In this document: in pieces, positions 1-16,436 of the stretch
How the letters are laid out: the number at the start of each line of letters is the position of its first letter
Numbering within the stretch: position 1 is the first letter of the stretch
NCBI RefSeq assembly: GCF_900106975.1
Contig: NZ_FNNU01000001.1
Coordinates: forward strand, 62,001 to 126,000
DNA length: 64,000 nucleotides
Reading direction: 5' to 3'
Origin: Pseudomonas kuykendallii
Lineage (GTDB): Bacteria > Pseudomonadota > Gammaproteobacteria > Pseudomonadales > Pseudomonadaceae
Notes under the pieces: generated by a model
The model's database searches: none
Told to the model about the DNA's origin: nothing
What the model saw: the letters and a program-made list of their open reading frames with translations, nothing else
Program-made: the position numbers and the translations under genes

Positions 1-1364
<1,364 letters not shown>

Positions 1365-1526
1365 GTCGTTCAATTCTCTAACCCTCTGGAGCAGGCCAAT
1401 TCGACCTCGTACCCGCATGACGGCTGGTTGGTAACCCGCCTAACTTACTATACAACCCCACCCCGGGCGGGAGGTGTCTGTAACCCTTTATATCGTTGAG
1501 ACTGCCAGAAAAGCGCTTTAGTGCAA

Positions 1527-2150
1527 TCACTCTCCGCGGAAACCGCGAGCCAGCAGGTACTGCTCACGGGATCGATCGCGGGAGGACAGCGGCTTGCGCA
1601 TCTGCACCTTGTCGAACTGCTCGCGGACCTGCTTGTGGTAAAGATCGAAACCTTCGCCCTGGAAAATCTTGATCAGGAAATCGCCCCCCGGACGCAATAC
1701 CCGGCCGGCGAGATCCAGTGCCAGCTCGCACAGATACATCGCGCGAGGCTGATCCGAAGCCCTCACTCCACTCATATTGGGGGCCATGTCGGAAATCACA
1801 AGGTCCACCGGGTTTTCGCCAATGGCTTCGAGGATACGGGCGAACACCGCATCGTCGGTGAAGTCGCCCTGAATGAAGGTCACGTCGGGAATGCTGTCCA
1901 TCTCCAGGATGTCGGAGGCGATCAGCCGGCCACGGTCGCCAATGACCCGGCTGGTGACCTGCGACCAGCCTCCCGGCGCCGCGCCGAGGTCGACGACGGT
2001 GATGCCGGGGCGCAGGATGCGGTCCTTCTCCTGGATTTCCAGCAGCTTGTAGCTGGCGCGCGAACGGTAGCCGTCCTTCTGCGCCATCTTCACGTAGGGG
2101 TCGTCGAAATGTTCTTTCAGCCAACGAGGGCTAGTCTTGGAACGGGCCAC
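1527..2150 (-). CDS. rlmE: 23S rRNA (uridine(2552)-2'-O)-methyltransferase RlmE (FtsJ/RrmJ)
   Basis: RlmE methylates the 2'-O of U2552 in the A-loop of 23S rRNA using S-adenosylmethionine, a late step of 50S subunit maturation. The 207-residue length is normal for the family. The SAM-binding motif [13 protein letters not shown] is at about residues 52-64, and the conserved segment [13 protein letters not shown] carries the catalytic aspartate of the K-D-K-E tetrad. The lysine of [10 protein letters not shown] and a C-terminal glutamate in [11 protein letters not shown] supply further members. It is transcribed toward ftsH and is divergent from yhbY, with about 100 bases between the two starts. 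The pairing with ftsH is conserved in E. coli and Pseudomonas. Confidence 0.97.
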   Translation of the reverse strand: MARSKTSPRWLKEHFDDPYVKMAQKDGYRSRASYKLLEIQEKDRILRPGITVVDLGAAPGGWSQVTSRVIGDRGRLIASDILEMDSIPDVTFIQGDFTDDAVFARILEAIGENPVDLVISDMAPNMSGVRASDQPRAMYLCELALDLAGRVLRPGGDFLIKIFQGEGFDLYHKQVREQFDKVQMRKPLSSRDRSREQYLLARGFRGE

Positions 2151-2251
2151 GAGGCACCTCGGGTAACGAATGTGATTGGCTGAGCGCGGCCCGAATCGCT
2201 CGGGTAAACTACGCCACTTTTTTGCAAAACGAATCGAACAGGGGTCGGATT

Positions 2252-2563
2252 ATGGCGCTCACTCAAGAGCAGAAGAAGCAATACAAATCTATCGGCCACC
2301 ACCTGAAACCGGTATTGATCGTCGCCGAGAACGGCCTCAGCGAAGGCGTCGCTGCCGAGCTCGACCGTGCGCTGAACGATCATGAGCTGATCAAGGTGCA
2401 GTTCCGCATCACCGAACGCGAAGAGCGTATTGCCCTGATCGAAGCGGTGTGCAAGAGCGGCAGGGCCCAGCTGGTGCAGATGATCGGCAAGATGGCGCTC
2501 ATCTATCGCAAGAACCCGCAGCCGAACAAGAACCTCTCCAACCTGCACCGCCACCAGGCCTGA
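2252..2563 (+). CDS. yhbY: Ribosome assembly RNA-binding protein YhbY (CRM domain)
   Basis: This is a 103-residue single-domain CRS1-YhbY (CRM) protein that associates with pre-50S ribosomal subunits. The sequence MALTQEQKKQYKSIGHHLKP followed by a VAENGLSEGV loop matches the family, in which a GxxG-like loop contacts RNA. The start chosen is the ATG giving MALTQ; an upstream in-frame ATG would add ten residues not typical of the family. It is divergent from rlmE, and the two ribosome-maturation genes share a control region of about 100 bases. It converges with the DUF4149 gene. Confidence 0.93.
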   Translation: MALTQEQKKQYKSIGHHLKPVLIVAENGLSEGVAAELDRALNDHELIKVQFRITEREERIALIEAVCKSGRAQLVQMIGKMALIYRKNPQPNKNLSNLHRHQA

Positions 2564-2581
2564 CACCGCCAGGCGGAGCCT

Positions 2582-2956
2582 TCAGCTCCGCGACTGGCCC
2601 GGCACCGGCTGCAACACCAGCAGCGCACCGCAAAAACCCAACAGCAGGTAGACGAAGCGCGGGGCGAACTCCGCGCCGGGCAGGCCTGCGCGCAGCAGCG
2701 GGTAGGTTGCCGAGATCAGCAGGATACCCAGCAGCAGCCGACCGCGCGCTTGTTGCCACAGGCTCGGGAAACCCTCGGCCTGCGCCAGGATCAAGCCCTG
2801 CAGCACCACGCAGAACGCCGCGAAGGCTACCAGCAGCGCACGCAATCCGGCGCCGACCTCCTCGACCAGCAAGGGCGCCAGGCCGATTCGCTGCAGCGCG
2901 GGCACCACCACGAAGTGCAGCAGCCACAGACCGCCGACCCAGAAGGTCTGCGCCAA
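2582..2956 (-). CDS. DUF4149 family small membrane protein
   Basis: This is a small integral membrane protein of unknown function with about four hydrophobic segments. The N-terminal QTFWVGGLWLLHFVVVPAL is characteristic of the DUF4149 family, which lies next to greA in Pseudomonas. The start is uncertain. The TTG used here gives MAQTFW, but the frame stays open upstream (reading ...AAAWRLAQTFW) up to and across the greA stop codon, and family members usually carry such extra residues before QTFW. No ATG or GTG is available in that stretch, so a rare start codon coupled to greA termination is possible. It is the last gene of the carA-leuE-carB-greA group on this strand. Confidence 0.8.
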   Translation of the reverse strand: MAQTFWVGGLWLLHFVVVPALQRIGLAPLLVEEVGAGLRALLVAFAAFCVVLQGLILAQAEGFPSLWQQARGRLLLGILLISATYPLLRAGLPGAEFAPRFVYLLLGFCGALLVLQPVPGQSRS

Positions 2957-2996
2957 CCGCCAGGCGGCGGCACCGGCCCGCAGGCGCAGGCGCAGG

Positions 2997-3469
2997 TCAG
3001 ATATGGCGAACCTCGACGATCTCGTACTCGACCAGACCGCTGGGCGTCTTCACGCCCACGGCGTCGCCTTCCAGCTTGCCGATCAGCGCGCGGGCGATCG
3101 GTGAACTGACCGACAGCTTGCCCTGCTTCACGTCGGCCTCGTCCTCGCCGACGATCTGGTAGGTGACGCTCTCGTCGGTCTCGACATTGGCGATCTCCAC
3201 GGTGCTGCCGAAGATCACCTTGCCGGTGTGCTCGATGGTCGTCACATCGATCACCACCGAGTTCTGCAGGCGGCCTTCGATGTCGCGGATGCGCGCCTCG
3301 ACCATGCCCTGCTGCTCGCGGGCGGCGTGGTACTCGGCGTTTTCCTTGAGGTCACCCAGCTCGCGAGCGGTGCCGATGTCCTGGCTCAGCTTCGGGCGGA
3401 CGACCTTGGTCAGGTGGGCGAGTTCTTCTTCCAGGGCGCGGGCGCCCTGCACGGTCATGGGGTACTTGG

Positions 3470-3473
<4 letters not shown>
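2997..3473 (-). CDS. greA: Transcription elongation factor GreA
   Basis: GreA rescues backtracked RNA polymerase by stimulating cleavage of the nascent RNA 3' end through the secondary channel. The 158-residue protein has the normal length. Its N-terminal coiled coil carries the acidic tip in [14 protein letters not shown] (about residues 38-51), which helps coordinate the catalytic magnesium. The C-terminal globular domain contains [13 protein letters not shown], a conserved GreA signature. The start codon overlaps the carB stop by four bases (ATGA), so translation is probably coupled to carB. This order is the same in P. aeruginosa. Confidence 0.97.
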
Positions 3474-6691
<3,218 letters not shown>

Positions 6692-6712
6692 GGGACTCTC
6701 GTGCTCTACAAA

Positions 6713-7369
6713 TCAGGTCAGGGTTGCGCCGGCCAGCTTGATGCCGAAACCGACGAACATGGCGCCCACGCCGGAGGTGGCTCCGGCAGACAGGCGTTGG
6801 CGCTGGCGGAACCACTCGGCCAGACGCACACCGCAAAAAATCAGGAAACTCAGGTACAGGAAGCTGATCGCTTCGAGGATGGTTCCCAGCACCAGGAACG
6901 ACAGACCGGGGTAGGCATAGGCCGGGTCGACGAACTGGATGAAGAAGGAGATGAAAAACAGGATCGCCTTCGGGTTGGACAGGCTGAGGAACAGTGCACG
7001 ACCGAACGGGTTGTTCACCGGCTCATGGCTCTCCAGCGCCTGCGACGGCACTTCCGGCGCATGCAGCTTGCGCCAGGCGCCGCGCAGCATGCCGATGCCG
7101 AGATAGAACAGATAGGCCGCGCCCAGGTACTTGAGCACCACGAACAGCATCGGCACGGTCTTCAGCAACGAAGCGATACCCAGCGCCGAGAGCAGCATCA
7201 GGATCGCGTCACCGAGGAACACCGCACTGGCCGCCCTGTAGCCGCGCGCAACGCCATGCTGCGCCGAGGTGGCGAGCACGAACAGCGAGTTCGGCCCCGG
7301 CAGCAGGACGACGAACAACGCACCCAGCACGTAGGTCCAGAGGTCGGTGATTCCCAGGCTTGGCAGCAT
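6713..7369 (-). CDS. LysE/RhtB-family amino-acid exporter (LeuE-like)
   Basis: This 218-residue integral membrane protein belongs to the LysE/RhtB exporter family and most resembles LeuE-type leucine exporters. It has about six hydrophobic segments and the family signature VVLLPGPNSLFVLATSAQHG (about residues 19-38) near the N-terminus, plus NPKAILFF in the middle. The start is the ATG giving MLPSLGITDLW; an upstream in-frame codon would add 22 basic residues overlapping carA. The gene sits ten bases downstream of carA and 21 bases upstream of carB, so it is probably co-transcribed with both. Its substrate is inferred from family resemblance only. Confidence 0.88.
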   Translation of the reverse strand: MLPSLGITDLWTYVLGALFVVLLPGPNSLFVLATSAQHGVARGYRAASAVFLGDAILMLLSALGIASLLKTVPMLFVVLKYLGAAYLFYLGIGMLRGAWRKLHAPEVPSQALESHEPVNNPFGRALFLSLSNPKAILFFISFFIQFVDPAYAYPGLSFLVLGTILEAISFLYLSFLIFCGVRLAEWFRQRQRLSAGATSGVGAMFVGFGIKLAGATLT

Positions 7370-7379
7370 CTCGTCTACC

Positions 7380-8522
7380 TCAGCGGCGCTCGGCCATGGC
7401 CGCGATGAAACGGTCGAACAGCGGCGCCACGTCATGCGGGCCGGGGCTCGCTTCCGGGTGACCCTGGAAGCTGAAGGCGACCTTGTCGGTACGCTCGATG
7501 CCCTGCAGGGTGCCGTCGAACAGCGACTTGTGGGTCGCCCGCACGTTGGCCGGCAGGCTCGCCTCGTCCACCGCGAAACCGTGGTTCTGGCTGGTGATCA
7601 TCACCACGCCGGTCTTCAGATCCTGCACCGGATGGTTGGCGCCGTGGTGGCCGTTGGGCATCTTCACGGTCTTCGCGCCGGAGGCCAGCGCCAGCAGTTG
7701 GTGACCCAGGCAAATGCCGAACACCGGGATCTCGGTCTGCAGGACTTCCTGGATGGCCGAGATCGCGTAGTCGCACGGCTCCGGATCGCCCGGCCCGTTG
7801 GCCAGGAACACGCCGTCCGGGTTCAGCGCCAGGGCTTCGCTGGCGGGCGTTTGCGCCGGCAGCACGGTGATCCGGCAGCCACGCGCCACCAGCATGCGCA
7901 GGATGTTGGTCTTCACCCCGAAATCATAGGCGACCACGTGGTAAGGCAACTCGCCGGCGGGAATCTCGGCATGATCGTCGGTGCCCAGGCTCCACACGCT
8001 GGAACGCCACTCGTAACGCTGCTTGACCGACACCTCCTTCGCCAGGTCCATGCCCTTGAGGCCAGGGAAGCTGCGTGCCAGCTCGAGCGCGCGCTCTTCG
8101 GTGGCGTCTTCGCCGGCGAGAATGCAGCCGTTCTGTGCGCCTTTCTCACGCAGGATGCGGGTCAGGCGGCGGGTATCGATACCGGCGATCGCCACGGTGC
8201 CGTTGGCCTCGAGGTAGTCGGGCAGCGACTGCTTGTTGCGCCAGTTGCTGGCCAGCAGCGGCAGGTCGCGGATCACCAGACCGGCGGCCCAGACCTGACC
8301 CGATTCGGCGTCTTGCGGCGTAGTGCCGGTGTTGCCGATGTGCGGATAGGTCAGGGTGACGATCTGCTGGGCGTAGGATGGATCGGTGAGGATTTCCTGA
8401 TAGCCGGTCATGGCGGTGTTGAACACCACTTCGCCGACGGTTTGCCCGTTGGCGCCAATGGATTCGCCGCGAAAAATGCTGCCGTCGGCAAGGGCCAGAA
8501 TGGCAGGTTTAGGGGCAGGCAT
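7380..8522 (-). CDS. carA: Carbamoyl phosphate synthase small (glutaminase) subunit CarA
   Basis: CarA hydrolyses glutamine and channels ammonia to CarB. The 380-residue protein has the N-terminal CPSase small-subunit domain ([13 protein letters not shown], then [21 protein letters not shown]) and a C-terminal class I glutamine amidotransferase domain. The nucleophile motif [13 protein letters not shown] and the downstream catalytic [10 protein letters not shown] segment are both present. The start has a GGAGG-type ribosome binding site in its upstream leader. About 50 bases before the start is a strong hairpin with a T-run, inside a short open frame, which suggests attenuation of the carA-leuE-carB-greA transcript. 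Confidence 0.98.
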   Translation of the reverse strand: MPAPKPAILALADGSIFRGESIGANGQTVGEVVFNTAMTGYQEILTDPSYAQQIVTLTYPHIGNTGTTPQDAESGQVWAAGLVIRDLPLLASNWRNKQSLPDYLEANGTVAIAGIDTRRLTRILREKGAQNGCILAGEDATEERALELARSFPGLKGMDLAKEVSVKQRYEWRSSVWSLGTDDHAEIPAGELPYHVVAYDFGVKTNILRMLVARGCRITVLPAQTPASEALALNPDGVFLANGPGDPEPCDYAISAIQEVLQTEIPVFGICLGHQLLALASGAKTVKMPNGHHGANHPVQDLKTGVVMITSQNHGFAVDEASLPANVRATHKSLFDGTLQGIERTDKVAFSFQGHPEASPGPHDVAPLFDRFIAAMAERR

Positions 8523-8543
8523 AGTCAGAAGACCTCCGGTAGA

Positions 8544-8621
8544 TCAGGGCTGGAGCAAAACGCAGGTTGTAAAAAAGCGGGATGACGTGTGAAGGTCATC
8601 CCGCTTTTTGTTAATAGCCAT
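8544..8621 (-). CDS. Possible 25-residue leader peptide of carA
   Basis: A short open frame begins ATG GCT ATT AAC AAA AAG and reads MAINKKRDDL, continuing through a terminator-like hairpin and ending with a TGA 21 bases before the carA start. The hairpin arms lie inside the frame, the geometry expected of a translation-coupled attenuator. The ribosome binding site in front of it is weak, and no obvious run of arginine codons is present. It may instead be a chance frame over the dapB terminator. The evidence is position and structure only. Confidence 0.35.
   Translation of the reverse strand: MAINKKRDDLHTSSRFFTTCVLLQP
8571..8610 (-). terminator. Intrinsic terminator or attenuator in the dapB-carA interval
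   Basis: The perfect 10-base stem GCGGGATGAC / GTCATCCCGC encloses an 8-base loop and is flanked by A and T runs. Read toward carA it is followed by six T residues, so it should stop transcription about 50 bases before the carA start. It could terminate the dapB transcript, act as a carA attenuator, or both. No recognisable promoter lies between the T-run and carA, which favours the attenuator reading. Confidence 0.8.
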
Positions 8622-8756
8622 CTGCGTAACTTTTAGTGGGCACACTAAAGCGGGCAGCTTACAGAAAAAGCCTTTCCCGGTCCAGCCGAAACCCGGGAAG
8701 AGCTCCAGGCGAGGGCGAAAAACGCGGCGCCTGGCGGACCAGGGCGTAGACGCCAC

Positions 8757-9566
<810 letters not shown>

Positions 9567-9624
9567 TCAGCTCCAGCTGAGCGCGTCGGCCCGCGGCGTT
9601 CACACCACGACCCGACGCGAAGAT

Positions 9625-10749
9625 TTACAGGTCGCCGAAGAAACGCTTCATGCCTTCGAACCAGCCACTGGCCTTGGGCGAGTGCGAGCTGTCGCTCTGC
9701 AAGCTGCCGCGGAACTCTTCGAGCAGTTCGCGCTGGCGCTTGCTCAGGTTCACCGGGGTTTCCACCTGCACCTTGCACATCAGGTCGCCGGCACCGCCAC
9801 CGCGAACCGGCGCCACGCCCTTGCCGCGCAGGCGGAACAGCTTGCCGGTCTGGGTGCTTTCCGGAATCTTCAGCTTCACGCGACCATCCAGGGTCGGCAC
9901 TTCCAGTTCGCCACCCAACGCGGCGTCGGCGAAGCTGATCGGCACCTCGCAATAGAGGTGCTTGCCGTCACGCTGGAAGATCGGGTGCTCGCGCACGTTG
10001 ACCACCACGTAGAGGTCGCCCGCGGGACCGCCCATCGCGCCGGCCTCGCCTTCGCCCGACAAACGAATGCGGTCGCCGGTATCCACGCCCGGCGGCACCT
10101 TGACCGACAGGGTCTTGTGTTCCTCGACGCGGCCCTGGCCATGACAAGCCTCGCACGGGTCGGGAATGATCTTGCCGGCGCCATGGCAGCGCGGGCAGGT
10201 CTGCTGCACGGAGAAGAAGCCCTGCTGCATGCGCACCTGGCCGATACCGCCGCAGGTCGGGCAACCGACTGGCGTCGAGCCCTTCTTCGCGCCGCTGCCT
10301 TCGCAGACCTTGCAGTTGACCAGCGTCGGCACGCGGATGGTCACCGTGGTGCCGCGCACCGCTTCTTCCAGGTCCAGCTCGAGGGTGTAGCGCAGGTCGT
10401 TGCCCCGCGCCGGGCCACCGCGCGAACCGCCGCGGGCACCGCCGAAGAAGTCGCTGAACACGTCACCGAAAATGTCGGAGAAGCTGGCGTTGTTGCCGAA
10501 ACCGCCACCACCGCCCATCTGCGGGTCGACCCCGGCATGGCCGTACTGGTCGTAGGCCGCGCGCTTGCTGGCATCGGAAAGCACTTCGTAGGCCTCGCTG
10601 GCCTCCTTGAACTTCTCTTCCGCCGCCTTATCGTCCGGGTTGCGGTCGGGGTGGTGCTTCATCGCCAGACGCCGGTAGGCCTTCTTCAACTCGGCTTCGC
10701 CGACACCGCGCTCGACACCCAGAATCTCGTAATAATCTCGTTTAGCCAT
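9625..10749 (-). CDS. dnaJ: Chaperone DnaJ
   Basis: DnaJ is the J-domain co-chaperone that delivers unfolded proteins to DnaK and stimulates its ATPase. The 374-residue protein has an N-terminal J domain with the HPD motif ([10 protein letters not shown], about residues 32-41), a glycine/phenylalanine-rich linker, and a zinc-binding domain with four CxxCxGxG-type repeats ([30 protein letters not shown]). The C-terminal peptide-binding region follows. The start chosen gives [12 protein letters not shown]; an upstream in-frame ATG adds three residues. It is the last gene of the grpE-dnaK-dnaJ operon. Confidence 0.98.
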   Translation of the reverse strand: MAKRDYYEILGVERGVGEAELKKAYRRLAMKHHPDRNPDDKAAEEKFKEASEAYEVLSDASKRAAYDQYGHAGVDPQMGGGGGFGNNASFSDIFGDVFSDFFGGARGGSRGGPARGNDLRYTLELDLEEAVRGTTVTIRVPTLVNCKVCEGSGAKKGSTPVGCPTCGGIGQVRMQQGFFSVQQTCPRCHGAGKIIPDPCEACHGQGRVEEHKTLSVKVPPGVDTGDRIRLSGEGEAGAMGGPAGDLYVVVNVREHPIFQRDGKHLYCEVPISFADAALGGELEVPTLDGRVKLKIPESTQTGKLFRLRGKGVAPVRGGGAGDLMCKVQVETPVNLSKRQRELLEEFRGSLQSDSSHSPKASGWFEGMKRFFGDL

Positions 10750-10817
10750 AACCCTCAAATTCCTCCAGCAGCCTGTTCATTGGCGCAACAGACTTGTCGC
10801 TCCACCAGATACGCCAA

Positions 10818-10837
10818 CGCGGGAGCAAGCTCCCGCG
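10818..10837. repeat. Short REP-like hairpin between dnaK and dnaJ
   Basis: CGCGGGAGC-AA-GCTCCCGCG is a perfect inverted repeat between dnaK and dnaJ. It has the look of the small palindromic intergenic (REP) units common in Pseudomonas. With no T-run it is unlikely to be a full terminator; it could protect the upstream mRNA from 3' decay and so lower dnaJ relative to dnaK. Only one unit is seen here. Confidence 0.45.
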
Positions 10838-10896
10838 CGGCGTGTCTGGACGCGCGAGGCTAGAACCCCGCGCCGTGGAGCCGAAGCAAGCGATGC

Positions 10897-12810
<1,914 letters not shown>

Positions 12811-12906
12811 GTCTTCTCTCTCCGAAACTTGGTTTTAGCGCGCCCCGCAGCGGGTCGCGGTAGCTCTATTCGCTTGACTAAACAGATGGGGGCCAGCCGG
12901 CCGATT

Positions 12907-13476
12907 TCAAGCCTTCTCGTTGATCGAAGGCGGCGCTTCGCTTGGCGCCTTGCTGACCACCACCATCGCCGGGCGCAGCAGGCGCCCGTTGAGCAGGTAA
13001 CCCTTCTGGAACACCTTGAGCACGCTGCCCGGCTCGGCATGGGTGCTTTCTTCCATGGCCATCGCCTGGTGGTGTTCGGGGTTGAACGGCGCGCCGTGCG
13101 GATCGACCGCCTCCAGCTGATAGCGCTTGAGGGTGTCGTGGAACAGCTTGAGGGTCAGCTCCATGCCTTCACGCACGGCCTTGATCGACTCGTCGTCGGG
13201 GCTGGACAGCTCCAGGCCTCGTTCGAGACTGTCGACGACCGGCAGCAGGTCGCTGGCGAATTTTTCCAGCGCGAACTTGTGCGCCTTCTCTACGTCCTGC
13301 TCGGCGCGGCGGCGCACGTTCTGCAGATCGGCAGCGACACGCAGGGACTGGTCCTGCGCCGCCGCCAGTTGTTCTTCGAGCGCCTGCACGCGGGCGCCCA
13401 GGTCCTCCGAAGACTCTACCGGCGCGTCCGCGCCCGTGTCCGGGGATTGGGGGTCCAGATTATGTTCGTCAGCCAT
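12907..13476 (-). CDS. grpE: Nucleotide exchange factor GrpE
   Basis: GrpE releases ADP from DnaK. The 189-residue protein has an acidic disordered N-terminus, a long coiled coil (about residues 35-95) and a C-terminal beta domain ending with the family segment [18 protein letters not shown]. The start giving [10 protein letters not shown] is preceded by a strong ribosome binding site (GAGGAGG-like); an upstream in-frame ATG would add 22 basic residues and overlap the promoter region. It is the first gene of the heat-shock operon and is divergent from recN. Confidence 0.96.
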   Translation of the reverse strand: MADEHNLDPQSPDTGADAPVESSEDLGARVQALEEQLAAAQDQSLRVAADLQNVRRRAEQDVEKAHKFALEKFASDLLPVVDSLERGLELSSPDDESIKAVREGMELTLKLFHDTLKRYQLEAVDPHGAPFNPEHHQAMAMEESTHAEPGSVLKVFQKGYLLNGRLLRPAMVVVSKAPSEAPPSINEKA

Positions 13477-13528
13477 GCATTCCTCCTCTTGATCGGTCGC
13501 CGGTCGTGCCGGGCGCTTCTGTCCGCCT

Positions 13529-13558
13529 ATATGGGGCCGCATTCGCCCGCTTCAAGGG
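13529..13558 (-). promoter_or_regulatory. RpoH (sigma-32) promoter for grpE-dnaK-dnaJ
   Basis: Read on the minus strand, the sequence has CCCTTGAA, a 14-base spacer and CCCCATAT. This matches the sigma-32 consensus (CTTGAA, 13-17 bases, CCCCAT-T) almost perfectly. It lies about 50 bases before the grpE start. It explains heat induction of the chaperone operon, as known for this operon in other proteobacteria. Confidence 0.8.
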
Positions 13559-13627
13559 CGCCGACCCGGCATCCCGGCCAACAAGCCCCCCAACCGACGG
13601 AACGGATTGTCAGGCGCCACACAACCA

Positions 13628-13643
13628 CTGTATAAATACCCAG
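13628..13643 (+). promoter_or_regulatory. Probable LexA (SOS) box upstream of recN
   Basis: CTGTATAAATACCCAG matches the SOS box form CTGT-N8-ACAG with one mismatch in the right half. It lies 24 bases before the recN start. recN is a classic SOS gene, so LexA control is expected. Confidence 0.65.
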
Positions 13644-13666
13644 CCATCACGTCGGGAGTATTCATC

Positions 13667-15340
13667 ATGCTGGTGCACCTGTCCGTTCATAACTACGCCA
13701 TTGTCGAACACCTCGATCTCGAGCTGGACCGCGGCATGAGCGTGATTACCGGCGAAACCGGCGCCGGCAAGTCGATCATGCTCGACGCCCTCGGCCTGAC
13801 CCTCGGCGACCGTGCCGACAGCGGCGCCGTCAGGCCGGGCGCCGACAAGGCGGACATCCTCGCCAGCTTCGACCTCGGCGACATCCCCGAGGCGCGCGTC
13901 TGGCTCGCCGAGCGCGACCTGGACAACGATGGCCCGTGCATCCTGCGCCGGGTGATCACCGCCGAAGGCCGTTCGCGCGCCTACATCAACGGGGCGCCCT
14001 GCCCGCAGGCCGACCTGAAAAGCCTCGGCGAGCTGCTGATCGACATCCACAGCCAGCACGAGCATCAGTCGCTGCTGAAGGCCGACACCCACCGCCGCCT
14101 GCTCGACGAATTCGTCGGTGCCAGCGAGCTGGCACGCCAGGTCCAGCTCGCCGCCCAGCGCTGGCGCCAGACCCGCCAGGAGCTCGAGCGCATCTCCAGC
14201 AGTGGCGACGAACAGCGCGCCCGCCACCAACTGCTCAGCTATCAGATGGAAGAGCTGGAAAACCTCGCCCTCGGCGAACACGAGCTGGAGGAACTGGAAC
14301 AGGAACACAAGAGCCTGACCAACGCCGAAAGCCTCCTCGGCGCCTGCCGCCACGTCATCGAACTCTGCGCCGAGAGCGACTCCGGCAACGTGCTCTCCGC
14401 CCTCACCGCCAGCCTGCAGCGCCTGGGCAACCGTTCCAGCCAGCCCGGCGCGCTCAACGAGGCCGCCGAACTGCTGTCCAGCGCGCAGATCCAGGTCGAG
14501 GAAGCCGTCGGCGAACTGAACCGCTTCCTCGATCATTTCGACGCCGACCCGGCACGCCTGCAGACGCTCGAGGAACGCCTCGACGCCATCTATACCCTGG
14601 CCCGCAAGCATCGGGTGCAGCCGGCGGAACTCGCGGCGCTGCAGCAACGCCTGCTCGACGAACTGGAAACCCTCAATGCCGATGACGAAGCCCTGGAGCG
14701 GCTGGCTCAGGAGCTGGCCTCCTACGCGCGTCACTACCAGGAGAAAGCCACCGAACTCAGCGGCCTGCGCAACGAAGGCGCGCCACGCCTGGCCAGCGCG
14801 GTCGAAGCCGAGATGCAGCGCCTGGGCATGCCCGGCGGACGCTTCGCCATCGAACTGCGCGAGATTGCTGCGACGGACCCGCACCCGACCGGACTGGAGC
14901 AGGTCGAGTTCCTGGTCAGCGCGAACCCCGGCCAGCCACTCAAGGGCCTGGCCAAGGTGGCATCCGGCGGCGAACTCTCACGAATCAGCCTGGCGGTGCA
15001 GGTCATCACCGCACAGACCTCGAGGGTCCCGACGCTGGTGTTCGACGAAGTGGACGTGGGTATCGGCGGACCGACCGCGGAAGTGGTCGGTCAGCTGCTG
15101 CGCCGCCTCGGCGAGCGAGGCCAGGTGCTCACGGTGACCCACCTGCCGCAGGTTGCCGCGCAGGGCCATCAGCATCTCTTCGTGCACAAGGCGCGCGGCA
15201 GCGATGAAACCCGCACCGCGGTGGCCAAACTGGATGCGCCGGGCCGCGTGGAAGAGATCGCGCGGATGCTCGGCGGCGTCGACCTCACGGAGGAATCCCT
15301 GGCCCACGCGCGGAAAATGGTCGAAACGGCGAACGGCTGA
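13667..15340 (+). CDS. recN: DNA repair protein RecN
   Basis: RecN is an SMC-like ATPase that acts in double-strand break repair. The 557-residue protein has an N-terminal Walker A motif ITGETGAGKSIMLDALG (GETGAGKS at about residues 29-36), a long central coiled coil, and a C-terminal ABC-type half with KVASGGELSRISLAVQ and Walker B VLVFDEVDVGIGG-like residues (TLVFDEVDVGIGG). The start giving MLVHLSVHNYAIVEHLDLELD fits the family; the upstream in-frame ATG would add 20 residues overlapping the LexA box. It is divergent from grpE and convergent with fur. Confidence 0.97.
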   Translation: MLVHLSVHNYAIVEHLDLELDRGMSVITGETGAGKSIMLDALGLTLGDRADSGAVRPGADKADILASFDLGDIPEARVWLAERDLDNDGPCILRRVITAEGRSRAYINGAPCPQADLKSLGELLIDIHSQHEHQSLLKADTHRRLLDEFVGASELARQVQLAAQRWRQTRQELERISSSGDEQRARHQLLSYQMEELENLALGEHELEELEQEHKSLTNAESLLGACRHVIELCAESDSGNVLSALTASLQRLGNRSSQPGALNEAAELLSSAQIQVEEAVGELNRFLDHFDADPARLQTLEERLDAIYTLARKHRVQPAELAALQQRLLDELETLNADDEALERLAQELASYARHYQEKATELSGLRNEGAPRLASAVEAEMQRLGMPGGRFAIELREIAATDPHPTGLEQVEFLVSANPGQPLKGLAKVASGGELSRISLAVQVITAQTSRVPTLVFDEVDVGIGGPTAEVVGQLLRRLGERGQVLTVTHLPQVAAQGHQHLFVHKARGSDETRTAVAKLDAPGRVEEIARMLGGVDLTEESLAHARKMVETANG

Positions 15341-15366
15341 GCATCAGGAACGATGACGCAGACACG

Positions 15367-15394
15367 AAAAAGGCGACCCTCGGGTCGCCTTTTT
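15367..15394. terminator. Bidirectional terminator between recN and fur
   Basis: AAAAAGGCGACCC-TC-GGGTCGCCTTTTT is a perfect inverted repeat with A and T tracts on each side. It lies between the convergent genes recN and fur and should terminate both transcripts. Confidence 0.88.
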
Positions 15395-15407
15395 CACAAC
15401 GGATTGA

Positions 15408-15815
15408 TCACTTCTTGTTGGTGCGCACGTAGAGCACCAGATTGTGATCGACCAGCTCGAAACCGTGTTCGAGCACGATTTCCTTCTGCCGCCGCTCGAT
15501 CTCGGCATCCATGAATTCGATGACTTCCCCGGTATCCACGCAGACCATGTGATCGTGGTGGCCGCTGTCCGCCAGTTCGAACACGGCGTGGCCGCCGTCG
15601 AAGTTGTGCCGAGTGACCAGACCGGCCGCCTCGAACTGGGTGAGCACGCGATAGACGGTAGCCAGGCCGACGTCCTCGCCCGCCTCCATCAGTGCTTTGT
15701 AGACGTCTTCAGCGCTCATGTGGCGCTGATCGGTCGAGTCCAGCATCTGCAGAATCTTGACCCGCGGAAGGGTTACCTTCAGGCCAACTTTGCGAAGTTC
15801 GTTATTTTCAACCAT
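15408..15815 (-). CDS. fur: Ferric uptake regulator Fur
   Basis: Fur is the iron-responsive repressor of siderophore and uptake genes. The 135-residue protein has the N-terminal winged-helix DNA-binding domain (LKVTLPRVKILQMLD, then YKALMEAGEDVGLATVYRVLTQFE) and the metal-binding and dimerisation domain with the histidine-rich motif SGHHDHMVCVDTGEV. It has only one cysteine, in that segment, as is usual for Pseudomonas Fur. The start gives MVENNELRKVGLK; a longer in-frame extension is rejected because it would overlap the bamE promoter and start. It is divergent from bamE. Confidence 0.97.
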   Translation of the reverse strand: MVENNELRKVGLKVTLPRVKILQMLDSTDQRHMSAEDVYKALMEAGEDVGLATVYRVLTQFEAAGLVTRHNFDGGHAVFELADSGHHDHMVCVDTGEVIEFMDAEIERRQKEIVLEHGFELVDHNLVLYVRTNKK

Positions 15816-15839
15816 GGTCAGCTTTCTCGTGGCTGCTGC

Positions 15840-15868
15840 TTCGCAGCACCTTCCAATGCAAGTATGAT
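15840..15868 (+). promoter_or_regulatory. Probable sigma-70 promoter of bamE
   Basis: TTCGCA, a 17-base spacer and TATGAT form a plausible promoter about 45 bases before bamE and pointing to it. The -35 is weak and the -10 is good. It sits in the fur-bamE divergent control region. Confidence 0.4.
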
Positions 15869-15912
15869 CGGGGTTTTCGTGGCCCAGCCAAGATAGTGGA
15901 AGTAACCCACCG

Positions 15913-16434
15913 ATGCAAAACACCAAGCTCCTGATTACCAGCTTTAGCCTAGTGGGGCTGTTGGCTCTCGCCGGCTGCTCGTTCCCCGGCGTTTACAAGA
16001 TCGACATCCAGCAGGGCAATGTCGTAACTCAGGACATGATAGACCAGTTGAAGCCTGGAATGACCCGTCGCCAGGTGCGGTTTATCATGGGCAACCCGCT
16101 GCTCACCGACACTTTCCACACCAATCGCTGGGATTATCTGTACAGCATCCAGCCTGGCGGACGTCAGCGCCTGCAGGAGCGCGTCAGCCTGACTTTCGAC
16201 CAGAACGACCTGCTGGTCGGCCTGAACGGCGACTTCATGCCGGGCGTCAGCCGCGACGAAGCGATCCTCGGCACCGACGGCAGCACCCAGCCGCAAGCGC
16301 CGAGCCAGCAACCGCAGAAGAGCGAAGAGAAGCCGGCACCCGGCTCGCTGCTCGAGCAGATTCAGCGCGACGTCGACGATGTCAAGTCGGTCCCGGTACC
16401 GACGCCCACGCCGCTGGAAACCTCGCCGCAGTAA
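15913..16434 (+). CDS. bamE: Outer membrane protein assembly factor BamE (OmlA)
   Basis: BamE is the small outer-membrane lipoprotein of the beta-barrel assembly complex. The 173-residue precursor has a lipoprotein signal ending in LALAGC (lipidated Cys22), followed by the SmpA/OmlA domain with [20 protein letters not shown]. The C-terminal 50 residues are proline- and glutamine-rich and probably disordered, longer than in E. coli BamE but common in Pseudomonas. A perfect-palindrome terminator follows. It is divergent from fur, the arrangement known as omlA-fur in Pseudomonas. Confidence 0.95.
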   Translation: MQNTKLLITSFSLVGLLALAGCSFPGVYKIDIQQGNVVTQDMIDQLKPGMTRRQVRFIMGNPLLTDTFHTNRWDYLYSIQPGGRQRLQERVSLTFDQNDLLVGLNGDFMPGVSRDEAILGTDGSTQPQAPSQQPQKSEEKPAPGSLLEQIQRDVDDVKSVPVPTPTPLETSPQ

Positions 16435-16436
16435 AT

